A stretch of 50,175 bases of DNA from the NCBI GenBank assembly GCA_003225005.1, contig QIAN01000511.1, positions 1 to 50,175 on the forward strand, read 5' to 3'. The notes beneath the pieces were generated by a model that was given only the letters and a program-made list of their open reading frames with translations, searched no databases and was not told where the DNA came from. This DNA comes from Acidobacteriota bacterium (GTDB lineage: Bacteria; Acidobacteriota; Terriglobia; Terriglobales; Acidobacteriaceae). How positions within the stretch are numbered: position 1 is the stretch's first letter; every line of letters begins with the position of its first letter. Shown piece after piece: positions 42,798 through 50,175 of this stretch. Position numbers and translations under genes: made by a program.

Positions 42798-43112
42798 TTA
42801 CCTCATGGACATGCAGATCTCGGCCTCATGGATGGCTCTATCCAGATCTTCAATCGCCTTGGCTCGATGGCCTCGAAAATCGTGCTCAGCGCTCTCTAGA
42901 TGGTGCTTCGCGCTCCGCATCGCCTCCAGCGCTTCATCGATGTGCGGATGACGCTCGGGCATCGCTGCCGCGATCAGGGCTAGCGGCGCTGCCGCAGCCA
43001 CTGGTGCCGTGGGCGCACTCGGCGTCTTAGGCCCGGCCGCCGCCACCGGGAAAACAAGAGTCAACAGAAGTGACGCCATAATGAGTAAACTCAAAAAACC
43101 GATCTTCTTCAT
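42798..43112 (-). CDS. Small exported helical protein
   Basis: A 104-residue protein from ATG 43112, with GGAGGA about 9 bp upstream. Signal peptide KKIGFLSLLIMASLLLTLVFPVAAA, probably cut near residue 26. A Pro/Ala linker follows, then a His/Glu/Ala-rich helical C-terminus (HPHIDEALEAMRSAKHHLES, then AIEDLDRAIHEAEI). The histidine-rich part could bind metal, but no named motif fits. I do not know a family name. It converges on the barrel genes. Confidence 0.7.
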   Translation of the reverse strand: MKKIGFLSLLIMASLLLTLVFPVAAAGPKTPSAPTAPVAAAAPLALIAAAMPERHPHIDEALEAMRSAKHHLESAEHDFRGHRAKAIEDLDRAIHEAEICMSMR

Positions 43113-43359
43113 GCCTTCCTCCTCCAAGATTTCAGTTCGGACGTCGCGGCCGGATACACTGCGCGGCAGTCGACCCGCGCATCGGCAAAATGCCCCGGTA
43201 ACCACCTCCGCTGGGACAACCGCAGTATAGCCAGACTCTCGCCGAATGTTTCAGCTTTCCCGTTGCCTTCCCAGATGCTCCCCGTACGTCAATGGTCAGC
43301 GGAACCGGCGCGAGAATGAAGACGCAAGGGTTCAGTGAATCAAACTTCGAACCGGAAGC

Positions 43360-43971
43360 TCACCGGTCTTGCGGCGAGCGACGGTTGCGCCACCACAGCA
43401 ATATCAGCATCAAGACAGTTGCCATTCCCACCGCCAGGTCAAAGCGCTTCATATCGTGCACCAGCTGGTTCCAGTGCCCTCCAAAAAAGTAGCCCGCACT
43501 CGAAATCACCGTGACCCAAACCGCCGCCCCCAGAAAATTAAAGAAGACAAACTTCTGCCACGGCATGCGCAGAGCGCCGGCCAGCAGCGCCGCTAGCACG
43601 CGCAAGCCGAAGATAAACCGGGCAAAGAAAATGGTCGTCGCTCCGTAGCGTCCGAAAAGCCGCTCGCCACGCGCCAGGGTGGCGGGATCAACCCGAAAGA
43701 TGCGCGCATGTCGTTCGATCAAGGGCCGTCCGCCGTATCGCCCTAGCGCAAAGCCAATCTCTCCGCTTGCAGTCGTGGCCAAAGTTGCGACCACGATGAT
43801 CCATGAAAGCTGCAGCTGATGCTCCGAATAAGCCAGAAAGCTGGCCAGCAGCAATACCGTCTCACCCGGCACCGGCAGGCCGGCATTCTCCAACACCAGT
43901 ACGCCCGCGATCGCCCAATACCCATAGTGGACCAGCGCGTTCCGCAACACTTCGAAAATATGATGGGCCAT
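43360..43971 (-). CDS. DedA family membrane protein
   Basis: A 203-residue protein from ATG 43971; TTG 44013 is the alternative and would overlap the upstream stop. Several hydrophobic segments. DedA signatures are ENAGLPVPGETVLL (the G-x-P-x-P-x-E motif of the first re-entrant helix) and FARFIFGLRVLAALLAGALRM (the F-x-R-x-x-P-like position, with Gly in place of Pro). Such proteins scramble or flip lipids such as undecaprenyl phosphate. The substitution is worth noting. It follows the alpha/beta hydrolase gene on the same strand, with 34 bp between. Confidence 0.88.
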   Translation of the reverse strand: MAHHIFEVLRNALVHYGYWAIAGVLVLENAGLPVPGETVLLLASFLAYSEHQLQLSWIIVVATLATTASGEIGFALGRYGGRPLIERHARIFRVDPATLARGERLFGRYGATTIFFARFIFGLRVLAALLAGALRMPWQKFVFFNFLGAAVWVTVISSAGYFFGGHWNQLVHDMKRFDLAVGMATVLMLILLWWRNRRSPQDR

Positions 43972-44005
43972 GAGTGGGTGTCGCGCGCTCCGAACCGTAC
44001 GACGT

Positions 44006-44974
44006 TCAGCCAACCGGGCTAAGGCCGGTCAAAAATTCGATCAGCAGTCTATTGAACTCCCTCGGGCACTCTTCATAGGGTAGATGTCCGACGCCGGGAA
44101 GCACTTTTAGCTGCGAATTTCGGAAGTGTCTGGCCAACGCTGCACCTGAAGTGGCGTAGACAGCAGCGTCATCCCCTCCCCAGATCAACAGCGTCGGAAC
44201 GTTCGCCAGCGCCGGCAGGATCGCTTCCAGTTCTCGCATATCTCGCGTCCAACTTCTCACCACGCTGAAACCGTAATTGAACCATCCCGGAATCGCCAGC
44301 GGCGCCATGTAGCCTGCAAGCGTCCCCGGCGCAATTCGATTGGGATCTCCGTACAGACGTCGCAGTGCGTAACCGTATAAAAACGTAGCCCGCGGAGCTG
44401 TGAACCGCAACAACGCGGAGCCAATCCGGCCGCCGAGAAATGGTGCCAGCGAGCGCCCGTGCGCGGAATACGGATTCACCGGAGCTACGAGGACCAGCTT
44501 TCCAAGCTGAGGGGTACCAACTGCTGTGGAATCGAGGGATTGCGCCGCTGCCATCATCGCAACCGCTCCGCCGTGCGACGTGCCCACCAGATCAAACCTG
44601 GAGAGACCCAGTTTTTCAACGAAGCAAAGAAGCCGCTGCGCGACCGCGCGAAGGGAGCAATCAAGGACCGGTGGACGATTGGAGAAGCCCGCCCCCAGCA
44701 TATCCGGCGCGTATACAGTGGCATATGGCGCCAGCGCGGGAATGGTGTATCGCCAAGAAAATGAATACCCCAGCAGACCATGCAGCAGAACCACTGGCGG
44801 CCCCGACCCAGCACGCAGGTAGCGCCAGCGCGCGCCATCCATGTCCATCCAGCGCTGTTCCCCTAGCGATAGGACAGGTGGAATGAGTCCTGACTGCGCC
44901 GGCACGTCGAAAATTTCGTGGATTGCTTCGTTCAAGCCAAAATCTTCCTGGTCCGAGGACAACTCTTTCACCAC
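44006..44974 (-). CDS. Alpha/beta hydrolase
   Basis: A 322-residue serine hydrolase. Oxyanion-hole HGLLGY is at about 65-70. The nucleophile elbow GTSHGG has S133. The acid is Asp in WGGDDAAVY and the base is H297 in PGVGHLPYEE. A lid (about 155-240) is rich in Tyr/Arg/Pro. There is no signal peptide. It resembles broad esterases or C-C bond hydrolases; substrate unknown. Upstream of and co-directional with the DedA gene. Confidence 0.88.
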   Translation of the reverse strand: MVKELSSDQEDFGLNEAIHEIFDVPAQSGLIPPVLSLGEQRWMDMDGARWRYLRAGSGPPVVLLHGLLGYSFSWRYTIPALAPYATVYAPDMLGAGFSNRPPVLDCSLRAVAQRLLCFVEKLGLSRFDLVGTSHGGAVAMMAAAQSLDSTAVGTPQLGKLVLVAPVNPYSAHGRSLAPFLGGRIGSALLRFTAPRATFLYGYALRRLYGDPNRIAPGTLAGYMAPLAIPGWFNYGFSVVRSWTRDMRELEAILPALANVPTLLIWGGDDAAVYATSGAALARHFRNSQLKVLPGVGHLPYEECPREFNRLLIEFLTGLSPVG

Positions 44975-45018
44975 TGCCGGAGTCTATTTAAGTGAACATC
45001 GCCTCTGTAGCTTCACTT

Positions 45019-45074
45019 GGGGAGCTTCGGCTCCCCGTTTTTGCCTTGGGGTGCGCAGCGCTTTCAGCGCTGCG
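45019..45074. repeat. Two hairpins, one with a UUCG tetraloop
   Basis: GGGGAGC-TTCG-GCTCCCC (45019-45036), followed on the plus strand by GTTTTT, and CGCAGCGC-TTTCA-GCGCTGCG (45054-45074). They lie between the argD stop (45088) and the hydrolase start (44974), both on the minus strand. They may end argD transcription or be REP-like elements. Confidence 0.75.
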
Positions 45075-45087
45075 GGTCAAAGACCAT

Positions 45088-46326
45088 CTATTGGGGCTGG
45101 CCGCTTTGCGTCTGGAGTTCTGAAACCCTTTGCCTCTTCTTCCCCAGTAATTTCTTGAGCAGCCGAATACCCTTGTCGACGTGCTTTTCCTCCAACAGAA
45201 ACGGCGGCAGAAATCGCACCACTGTATCCTGCGTGCTGTTGAACAGAACCCCATGCTCGAGCGCCGCATCCACGATGGGGCGTGCCGGAACGTCAAGCTC
45301 AATTCCCTGGATGAAGCCTCGTCCGCGAACCTCCTTGGCCGCGGCCCGCTTTTCCACCAGCGCTTTCAGCTCCTGCTGCAAATAAGCGCCGACCTTGTTC
45401 ACATTCTCCAGCAGCTTCTGTTCTTCGACCACAGCCAGAAACTCCAGCGCCACGTGGCAGGCCAGCGGTCCGCCGCCAAATGTGGTGCCATGCTGCCCCG
45501 GTGAAATCGCGGTAGCAAATTCTTCCTTCGCCAGAAATGCGCCAAGAGGCAGCCCCGCCGCAATGGGTTTCGCGATGGCCACAATGTCCGGCGTAACCCC
45601 AAAACTTTGAAACGCGAAAATCGTACCAGTACGTCCAAGGCCGCACTGAATCTCGTCAAAGATCAACGCCGCCCGGTGACGATCAGCTAGCGTCCGGCAC
45701 TCCCGCAAAAATTCCACCGAGCACTCGTGGATTCCGCCCTCGCCAAAAATCGGCTCCAGCACAATCGCGCAAGTGTTTTCGTCAATGGCTGCGCGCAGTG
45801 CGTCCACATCGTTCCGCGCGACGAATGTCACCTCTTCGAGCAGTGGCTCAAAGCCCTTGCGATGCTTGTCCTGCCCGGTCAGCGAGAGCGCCCCAAACGT
45901 CCGCCCGTGATAGGACCCCTCCAGCGCCACCAGCCGGCACTTCGCGTCGCCACCAGCCCTATGGCCAGCCAGCCGCGCCAGCTTGATCGACCCCTCGATC
46001 GCCTCCGTGCCACTGTTCGAGAAGAACGCGCGATTCAATTCAGAAAGCGAGCAGAGCTTTTCCGCCAGCAGCCCCTGATATTCCTGGTAGTAGAGGTTCG
46101 AAACGTGAATCAGCTTCCCCGCCTGCGCCCGAATCGTCTTCACAATCCGCGGATGCGCGTGTCCCAGCGCATTCACGCCCAGCCCCGCCACGAAATCCAA
46201 GTAGCGTTTGCCCTCAAGGTCATAAAGAAAAACGCCCTTACCCCGGCTCAGCACAACGGGATACCGGTTGTAGGTCTGCAGCAAATATTTCCGCTCGAGT
46301 TCCACAATTTGTTCAAGAGTAGCCAT
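45088..46326 (-). CDS. argD: Acetylornithine/ornithine-type aminotransferase (class III PLP)
   Basis: A 412-residue PLP enzyme from ATG 46326. NSGTEAIEGSIKLAR (about 104-118) binds phosphate of PLP. The cofactor pair D224 (IFDEIQCGLGRTG) and K253 (AIAKPIAAGLPLG) is intact. It fits acetylornithine aminotransferase, which makes N-acetylornithine in arginine synthesis, though 4-aminobutyrate or ornithine aminotransferases are close relatives. No other arg gene is seen, so the symbol is probable rather than certain. The hydrophobic C-terminus and the QTQSGQPQ tail look normal. Confidence 0.88.
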   Translation of the reverse strand: MATLEQIVELERKYLLQTYNRYPVVLSRGKGVFLYDLEGKRYLDFVAGLGVNALGHAHPRIVKTIRAQAGKLIHVSNLYYQEYQGLLAEKLCSLSELNRAFFSNSGTEAIEGSIKLARLAGHRAGGDAKCRLVALEGSYHGRTFGALSLTGQDKHRKGFEPLLEEVTFVARNDVDALRAAIDENTCAIVLEPIFGEGGIHECSVEFLRECRTLADRHRAALIFDEIQCGLGRTGTIFAFQSFGVTPDIVAIAKPIAAGLPLGAFLAKEEFATAISPGQHGTTFGGGPLACHVALEFLAVVEEQKLLENVNKVGAYLQQELKALVEKRAAAKEVRGRGFIQGIELDVPARPIVDAALEHGVLFNSTQDTVVRFLPPFLLEEKHVDKGIRLLKKLLGKKRQRVSELQTQSGQPQ

Positions 46327-46510
46327 AGGAAGATTCGATTCTACCGGAATATGCGCGCCGGTGATGCCGAGCCGGCAGGCATCTCTGTGACGCCAGCAGG
46401 AATCAGAGTGTCAGGCGGTCCGGGTATCCCAAAATGGCGGTTTAGCGTGGGTGATGCAAAGCCTGATTCGATAACTTGCGGCCAATGTCGCAAATGTACA
46501 ATGTCTCTCA

Positions 46511-47761
46511 ATGATGCGCTCCGCGTTTGACATCTTCGCGCAGATCTTTCGCAACCTCTGGGCGCACAAGCTGCGCTCGATTCTCACCATGTTCGGGATC
46601 GCCTGGGGGGTGGGATCCTTACTGCTGCTGGTGGGCGTGGGCGAAGGCTTTCGCTCGGGCAACAAGCGTGAGTTGGCCGAGTTCGGCAGGGACATCATGT
46701 TTCTGTTTCCCGGGCGGGCACCAGCCGTAACGGGCAGCATGAACTCCGCCCGTCCCTATTTGCTCTCCTATCAGGACTACGCGGATATCCGTACGCAGGC
46801 CCCTCACGTCCGCACCGCCTGCCCTATACTTTCTCGCACCGACCTGCATCAGGTCAGCGAATTCGCCACTGCAGGCGTAGAAATCCTGGGCGTGGAGCCC
46901 CAACTGAATGAGATAAGTTATCTTCCCCTCAAGGAGGGACGATGGCTCAATGAAATGGACGAAGCGCAGAAACGCAATGTGATCGTCCTCGGTAACGAAC
47001 TGCTGAAAACCCTCTTCCCCGGCCGCCCGGCGGTGGGCGCTTTCGTTCTTCTGAACGGCCTCAGGTTCCAAGTGATTGGCAGCATGCCGCACCTCGGCCG
47101 CGGCGACAACACGTGGTTGAATATGCGTGGCTACATCCCTTTCCCTGTGATGGCAACGTACTTCGCGCTCAAGGGAGAAAATCACCAGAACTCCATTTCG
47201 TTTATTGAATATCAGCCCCGCTTAACCGCCGAACATCGCCTAGCCGAAGACGATGTGCACAAGATCATTGCACGCAATCACGGATTTGATGCCAGCGATG
47301 AAAACGCCTTTGACGGCTGGGATTCGATCCAGCAATCGAAAATGGTGGGAACCATTTTCGACGTCATGAATATGTTCCTGGGAGCTGTGGGAATGGTCAC
47401 CCTGGCTCTGGGGGCTATCGGCGTGGTTAACATTATGCTGATCGCAGTCAGCGAACGCACCCGTGAGATCGGATTGCGCAAGGCCTTGGGCGCCACCAAT
47501 CGCAGCATTCTATTTCATTTTTTTCTGGAAGGACTGCTTCTCACACTGAGTAGCGGGCTGATCGGCATGGGTCTGGCGACAGCCTTGATGGCAATGGTGG
47601 GAACGGTGCACGGGCCGGGCGGATTTGATCCGCCCAAATTGGTACCGCTGTCGGCCGTGCTCGCGATTGGCAGCCTGACTTTGGCCGGAGTGGTCGCAGG
47701 TCTTTATCCCGCGCGCAAAGCGGCCATGTTGCAGCCGGTCGAAGCCCTGCGGCAGGAGTGA
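46511..47761 (+). CDS. ABC transporter permease, MacB/FtsX-like
   Basis: A 416-residue membrane protein. TM1 is at about 20-44 (LRSILTMFGIAWGVGSLLLLVGVG), then a large periplasmic MacB_PCD domain (about 50-275). Three C-terminal TMs follow, including FLGAVGMVTLALGAIGVVNIMLIAV, with the coupling element ERTREIGLRKALGA, and the final PARKAAMLQPVEALRQE. Family members do mechanotransmission in lipoprotein, antibiotic or toxin export. No ATPase or membrane-fusion gene is adjacent in this window. A paralogous permease follows 4 bp later. Confidence 0.92.
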   Translation: MMRSAFDIFAQIFRNLWAHKLRSILTMFGIAWGVGSLLLLVGVGEGFRSGNKRELAEFGRDIMFLFPGRAPAVTGSMNSARPYLLSYQDYADIRTQAPHVRTACPILSRTDLHQVSEFATAGVEILGVEPQLNEISYLPLKEGRWLNEMDEAQKRNVIVLGNELLKTLFPGRPAVGAFVLLNGLRFQVIGSMPHLGRGDNTWLNMRGYIPFPVMATYFALKGENHQNSISFIEYQPRLTAEHRLAEDDVHKIIARNHGFDASDENAFDGWDSIQQSKMVGTIFDVMNMFLGAVGMVTLALGAIGVVNIMLIAVSERTREIGLRKALGATNRSILFHFFLEGLLLTLSSGLIGMGLATALMAMVGTVHGPGGFDPPKLVPLSAVLAIGSLTLAGVVAGLYPARKAAMLQPVEALRQE

Positions 47762-47765
47762 TTCG

Positions 47766-48937
47766 ATGTTCCGGGATCTGCTCCAGGAAGCCTACGGCGC
47801 CATGCGGCACAATCGCCGCCGCACCGCCCTCACTATGCTGGGGATGGCTTGGGGCATTGCTACGGTAGTCATGCTGCTCGCGTATGGCGACGGTTTTGGC
47901 CGGGCCTGCGCCAACATCTTTGCCAATTTCGGCACCAAGCTCGTCATCGTAGTGCCGGGCCGTACTTCCATGCAGGCGGGTGGGCAGAAGGCGGGAGTGC
48001 TCGTCCGCTTTACTCAGGATGATGTAGAGACGCTTACCACCAACCTTCCCCAAATCACTCATATCACACCCGAAGTCAGCAAGCAGGCCAGCATCCAGTA
48101 CGACACCAGGGTTTTCACCTGGGCTGTCACCGGCAATTATTCCAACGTCATTGATGTCCGCGCCCTCAAACTCAGGCAGGGTCGCTTCTACAACCCCGAA
48201 GACGAGATGCAGCGCGCCCGCGTAGCGGTGATCGGTTCGGAAGCGAAGGAAAAATTGTTTTCCGGACGCAGCGCGCTGGGAGAGCACATCCGCGTTGACG
48301 GCCTCAGTTTCGAAGTCATCGGTGTTCTGAGCGCCAAAATGCAGGAGGGAAATGACGATATAAACCGCGTGATATACGTCCCGTTCAGCACCATGAGCGA
48401 GCTGAAGAGTACCCATTACCTGGACACCGTATGGTTCACCTACCAGACACCGGAGTACGAGAGCCTGGAACAATCGGTCCTCACCATCCTGGCGACGCAG
48501 CACAAGTTCAACCAGACGGACCGCCAGGCTGTGCAAGTGTTCAATCTCATGAGCTCGGCATCGGCGGGGTCGGTCTGATGAATATCATGCTGGTTTCGGT
48601 CACGCAGCGCACGCGTGAGATTGGCGTGCAGAAGGCGTTGGGCGCCCGACGGCGGTACACCCTGCTGCAGTTCCTCGCCGAAGCCCTGACCATTACCTTC
48701 ATCGGCGGTGTACTCGGGATAGCGCTGGCCTACACGGTTGCGCTTTCCGTGGGAAGGCTCACCTTGTACAGTGCCTTCGCCAAGAACGGGGAAGCCGGCG
48801 ATATCCGCCTGGTCATCGCTCCGGGAACGCTGATCGCGTCCACGCTCATTCTCGGCGCCGTGGGATTGGTCAGCGGCATGGTTCCAGCCTTCCGTGCCTC
48901 CCGCTTGGATCCGATCGAGGCTTTGCGATACGAGTAA
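47766..48937 (+). pseudogene. MacB-like permease broken by internal deletion and frameshift
   Basis: The first frame (47766 to TGA 48578, 270 residues) gives TM1 and the periplasmic domain, then diverges after VFNLMSS. The rest of the gene is intact in another frame, with LGIGGVGLMNIML, then TQRTREIGVQKALGA and ending DPIEALRYE (stop at 48937). Aligned by eye with the paralogue upstream, about 26 residues before LGIGG are replaced by 8 nt, a net loss of about 70 bp, which is 3n+1 and explains the frameshift. The lost part is the front of TM2. The stop TGA overlaps an ATG (TGATG, 48576-48580), which could allow reinitiation into a C-terminal fragment. Assembly or sequencing error is not excluded. 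Confidence 0.8.
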
Positions 48938-49052
48938 CAGAAAAAAGTCTGATCGTGGCCTTGATCACCGATGAAAAATTGCTCTTTCACCAGGGATGGC
49001 TGGTCGACGAGATAAGTGTGAGTTCTAGAGTGAAACCTCGAAGCCTGAATTT

Positions 49053-49952
49053 TCAATACAATCCCTTCTCCCCCTCCGGCCGCGTCTTCCATCTCCGGTG
49101 CACCCATAACCACTGCTCCGGATACTGCCGCACATAATCTTCAATGATCTTAGTGAACTGCCGTGTGTTGGCGACAATATCCGCTTCCAGGTGCCCGGTC
49201 CGGATCAACTCCACCGCCGGATCGAATCGCAGCCGATACTTCCGCAGCGCCGGATCCCAAATCGTGAACCCCGGCACTACCGCCGCATCCGTGCGCAGCG
49301 CAATCCGCGCCAATCCGCTGGCCGTGCACGCCGGAATGCCGAAAAAATCCACAAAGACTCCCTGCGGCGGAGTCATATTCGTGTCCATCAAAATCCCTAC
49401 CACTTCGCCCGCCTTCATGGCGGCAAGCAGCCCCCGCACGAAATCAGCTTTGTCCACGATCTTGTTGCCGTGCATGGTACGGTAGTTGCGAATCAACCGG
49501 TCAAGGTACGGATTGTCCAACGGACGCACCACCACATGCATCCAGTACCCATGCATCGAATGAGTGAATGCCGAAAGCTCCCATCCTCCAAAGTGCGCAG
49601 TCAGAAAGAGAACTCCCTGGCCGCGCGCACGAGCTCGTTCATAATTCTCAAATCCCTCGTACACTACGACTTGGTCTACGTTCTCCGGCGTGTACTTTGG
49701 AATTTGGCAGACTTCCGCCAGTTGCCGTCCCAACGAAGTGAACTCTCCCCGCAGGATACGCCCCCGCTCTGCTGCGCTCTTCTCTGGAAATGCCAGCGCG
49801 AGATTGCGCATGCCGACCTGCCGCAGACGGACGTGCAGCAGATAAACCACCCAGCCGATACCAATTCCAAATGCGCGAGCGAGGGAACGCGGCAGGACAC
49901 CGAGGATTTTGATAAACGGCCAAGCCAGAGCGTACTCAAGTCGCTGCCGCAT
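49053..49952 (-). CDS. LpxL/HtrB-family lipid A acyltransferase
   Basis: A 299-residue protein from ATG 49952. An N-terminal membrane anchor is followed by VYLLHVRLRQVGMRNLALAF. The catalytic H120-x4-E125 (AHFGGWE) and the substrate-binding block MDTNMTPPQGVFVDFFG are the LPLAT hallmarks. The C-terminus WLWVHRRWKTRPEGE is typical. It transfers an acyl chain from acyl-ACP to a lipid A precursor at the inner membrane, or to another lipid; which late acyltransferase (LpxL or LpxM) cannot be decided. The interval 48938-49052 upstream of the stop side shows nothing. Confidence 0.92.
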   Translation of the reverse strand: MRQRLEYALAWPFIKILGVLPRSLARAFGIGIGWVVYLLHVRLRQVGMRNLALAFPEKSAAERGRILRGEFTSLGRQLAEVCQIPKYTPENVDQVVVYEGFENYERARARGQGVLFLTAHFGGWELSAFTHSMHGYWMHVVVRPLDNPYLDRLIRNYRTMHGNKIVDKADFVRGLLAAMKAGEVVGILMDTNMTPPQGVFVDFFGIPACTASGLARIALRTDAAVVPGFTIWDPALRKYRLRFDPAVELIRTGHLEADIVANTRQFTKIIEDYVRQYPEQWLWVHRRWKTRPEGEKGLY

Positions 49953-50031
49953 TCAGGAAGCGTGACGGTATCACTGGCAAAAATTGTTTGTCAAACCCCG
50001 CAAGCGCAAGCTACCACTGCTTACGCATCTA

Positions 50032-50175
50032 CTAGTCGAGAAGTTCGGAGTCATACTTGGTGAATACTGCCCGCAAGGCCGCGGGAGAGCACTCCGCCAT
50101 CAGGTGAATTTCCTGGGGATGACCTCGAATATCTATCGGCTGATTCAGCAGATAGCGGACTCGTCCCGGGCCCGC
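50032..50175 (-). CDS. Hypothetical protein, C-terminal fragment
   Basis: A 47-residue open end running off the right edge to a TAG at 50032-50034. It reads protein-like, with GRVRYLLNQPIDIRGHP, then IHLMAECSPAALRAVFTKYD and a short acidic end. Too short to assign a family. It is 79 bp upstream of the acyltransferase start on the same strand, so the two may be co-transcribed. Confidence 0.6.
   Translation of the reverse strand, partial: AGPGRVRYLLNQPIDIRGHPQEIHLMAECSPAALRAVFTKYDSELLD

Noticed and set aside
44975-45087. Short plus-strand frame upstream of argD
   Set aside because: Lies across hairpin repeats and the end of argD with no start signal.
48431-48937. Second frame of the broken permease as an independent gene
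   Set aside because: It contains only the C-terminal TMs and coupling motif of the same protein; it is the tail of the frameshifted gene.

Overview
This window looks like chromosomal DNA of a soil-type Acidobacteriota (Terriglobia/Koribacter-like). The grounds are moderate-to-high GC, a Gram-negative cell plan (LpxL-type acyltransferase, OmpA-like and barrel outer-membrane proteins, a PilQ secretin), exported BNR-repeat and TPR proteins, and short degenerate tandem repeats between genes. The genus is inference. No tRNA, rRNA, CRISPR array, integrase, transposase or prophage was seen.

Layout. 1-7.1 kb: partial acyl-CoA thioesterase, Cys-rich unknown, TPR protein, SDR oxidoreductase, LON-domain protein, a chelatase-like AAA+ ATPase with its VWA partner, a zinc-ribbon unknown and a Nudix protein. 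7.1-15.8 kb (minus): Tat-exported SpdH-like flavoprotein, CDGSH protein, GT4 glycosyltransferase, lipoprotein, BNR propeller protein and an OmpA-like protein with Ig-like repeats. 16-20.4 kb (plus): NtrC-type regulator, its membrane histidine kinase and a Pro/Ser-rich exported protein. 20.4-24.1 kb: TPR exported protein, MFS exporter, fabI. 24.3-34.1 kb (minus): pepP, accB, accC, thiE, two APC permeases, nnr, a PilZ-like protein and tsaE. 34.3-40.2 kb (minus): small excisionase-type HTH gene followed by pilM-N-O-P-Q, ending at a strong terminator. 40.6-50.2 kb: DoxX protein, two tandem paralogous outer-membrane barrels with TTG starts, small exported helical protein, DedA protein, alpha/beta hydrolase, argD, two MacB-like permeases (the second broken by an internal deletion), LpxL-type acyltransferase and a partial unknown.

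How the genes work together. pilMNOPQ encodes the alignment complex and secretin of a type IV pilus; no pilus motor or pilin is in view. accB and accC supply biotin carrier and biotin carboxylase, and fabI the last reduction of fatty acid elongation, so lipid synthesis is well represented, with the LpxL-type enzyme as a lipid A candidate. The RR-HK pair is a sigma-54-dependent sensory system of unknown signal.

Most of the window is ordinary core genome. The most unusual items are: heptamer (and 14-bp) tandem repeat arrays between genes, one abutting a start codon; a one-mismatch parS-like palindrome; the AAA+/VWA pair with altered Walker motifs and a cysteine cluster; a probable CTG start; the small HTH gene heading the pil cluster; and the permease with a frameshifting deletion of about 70 bp.
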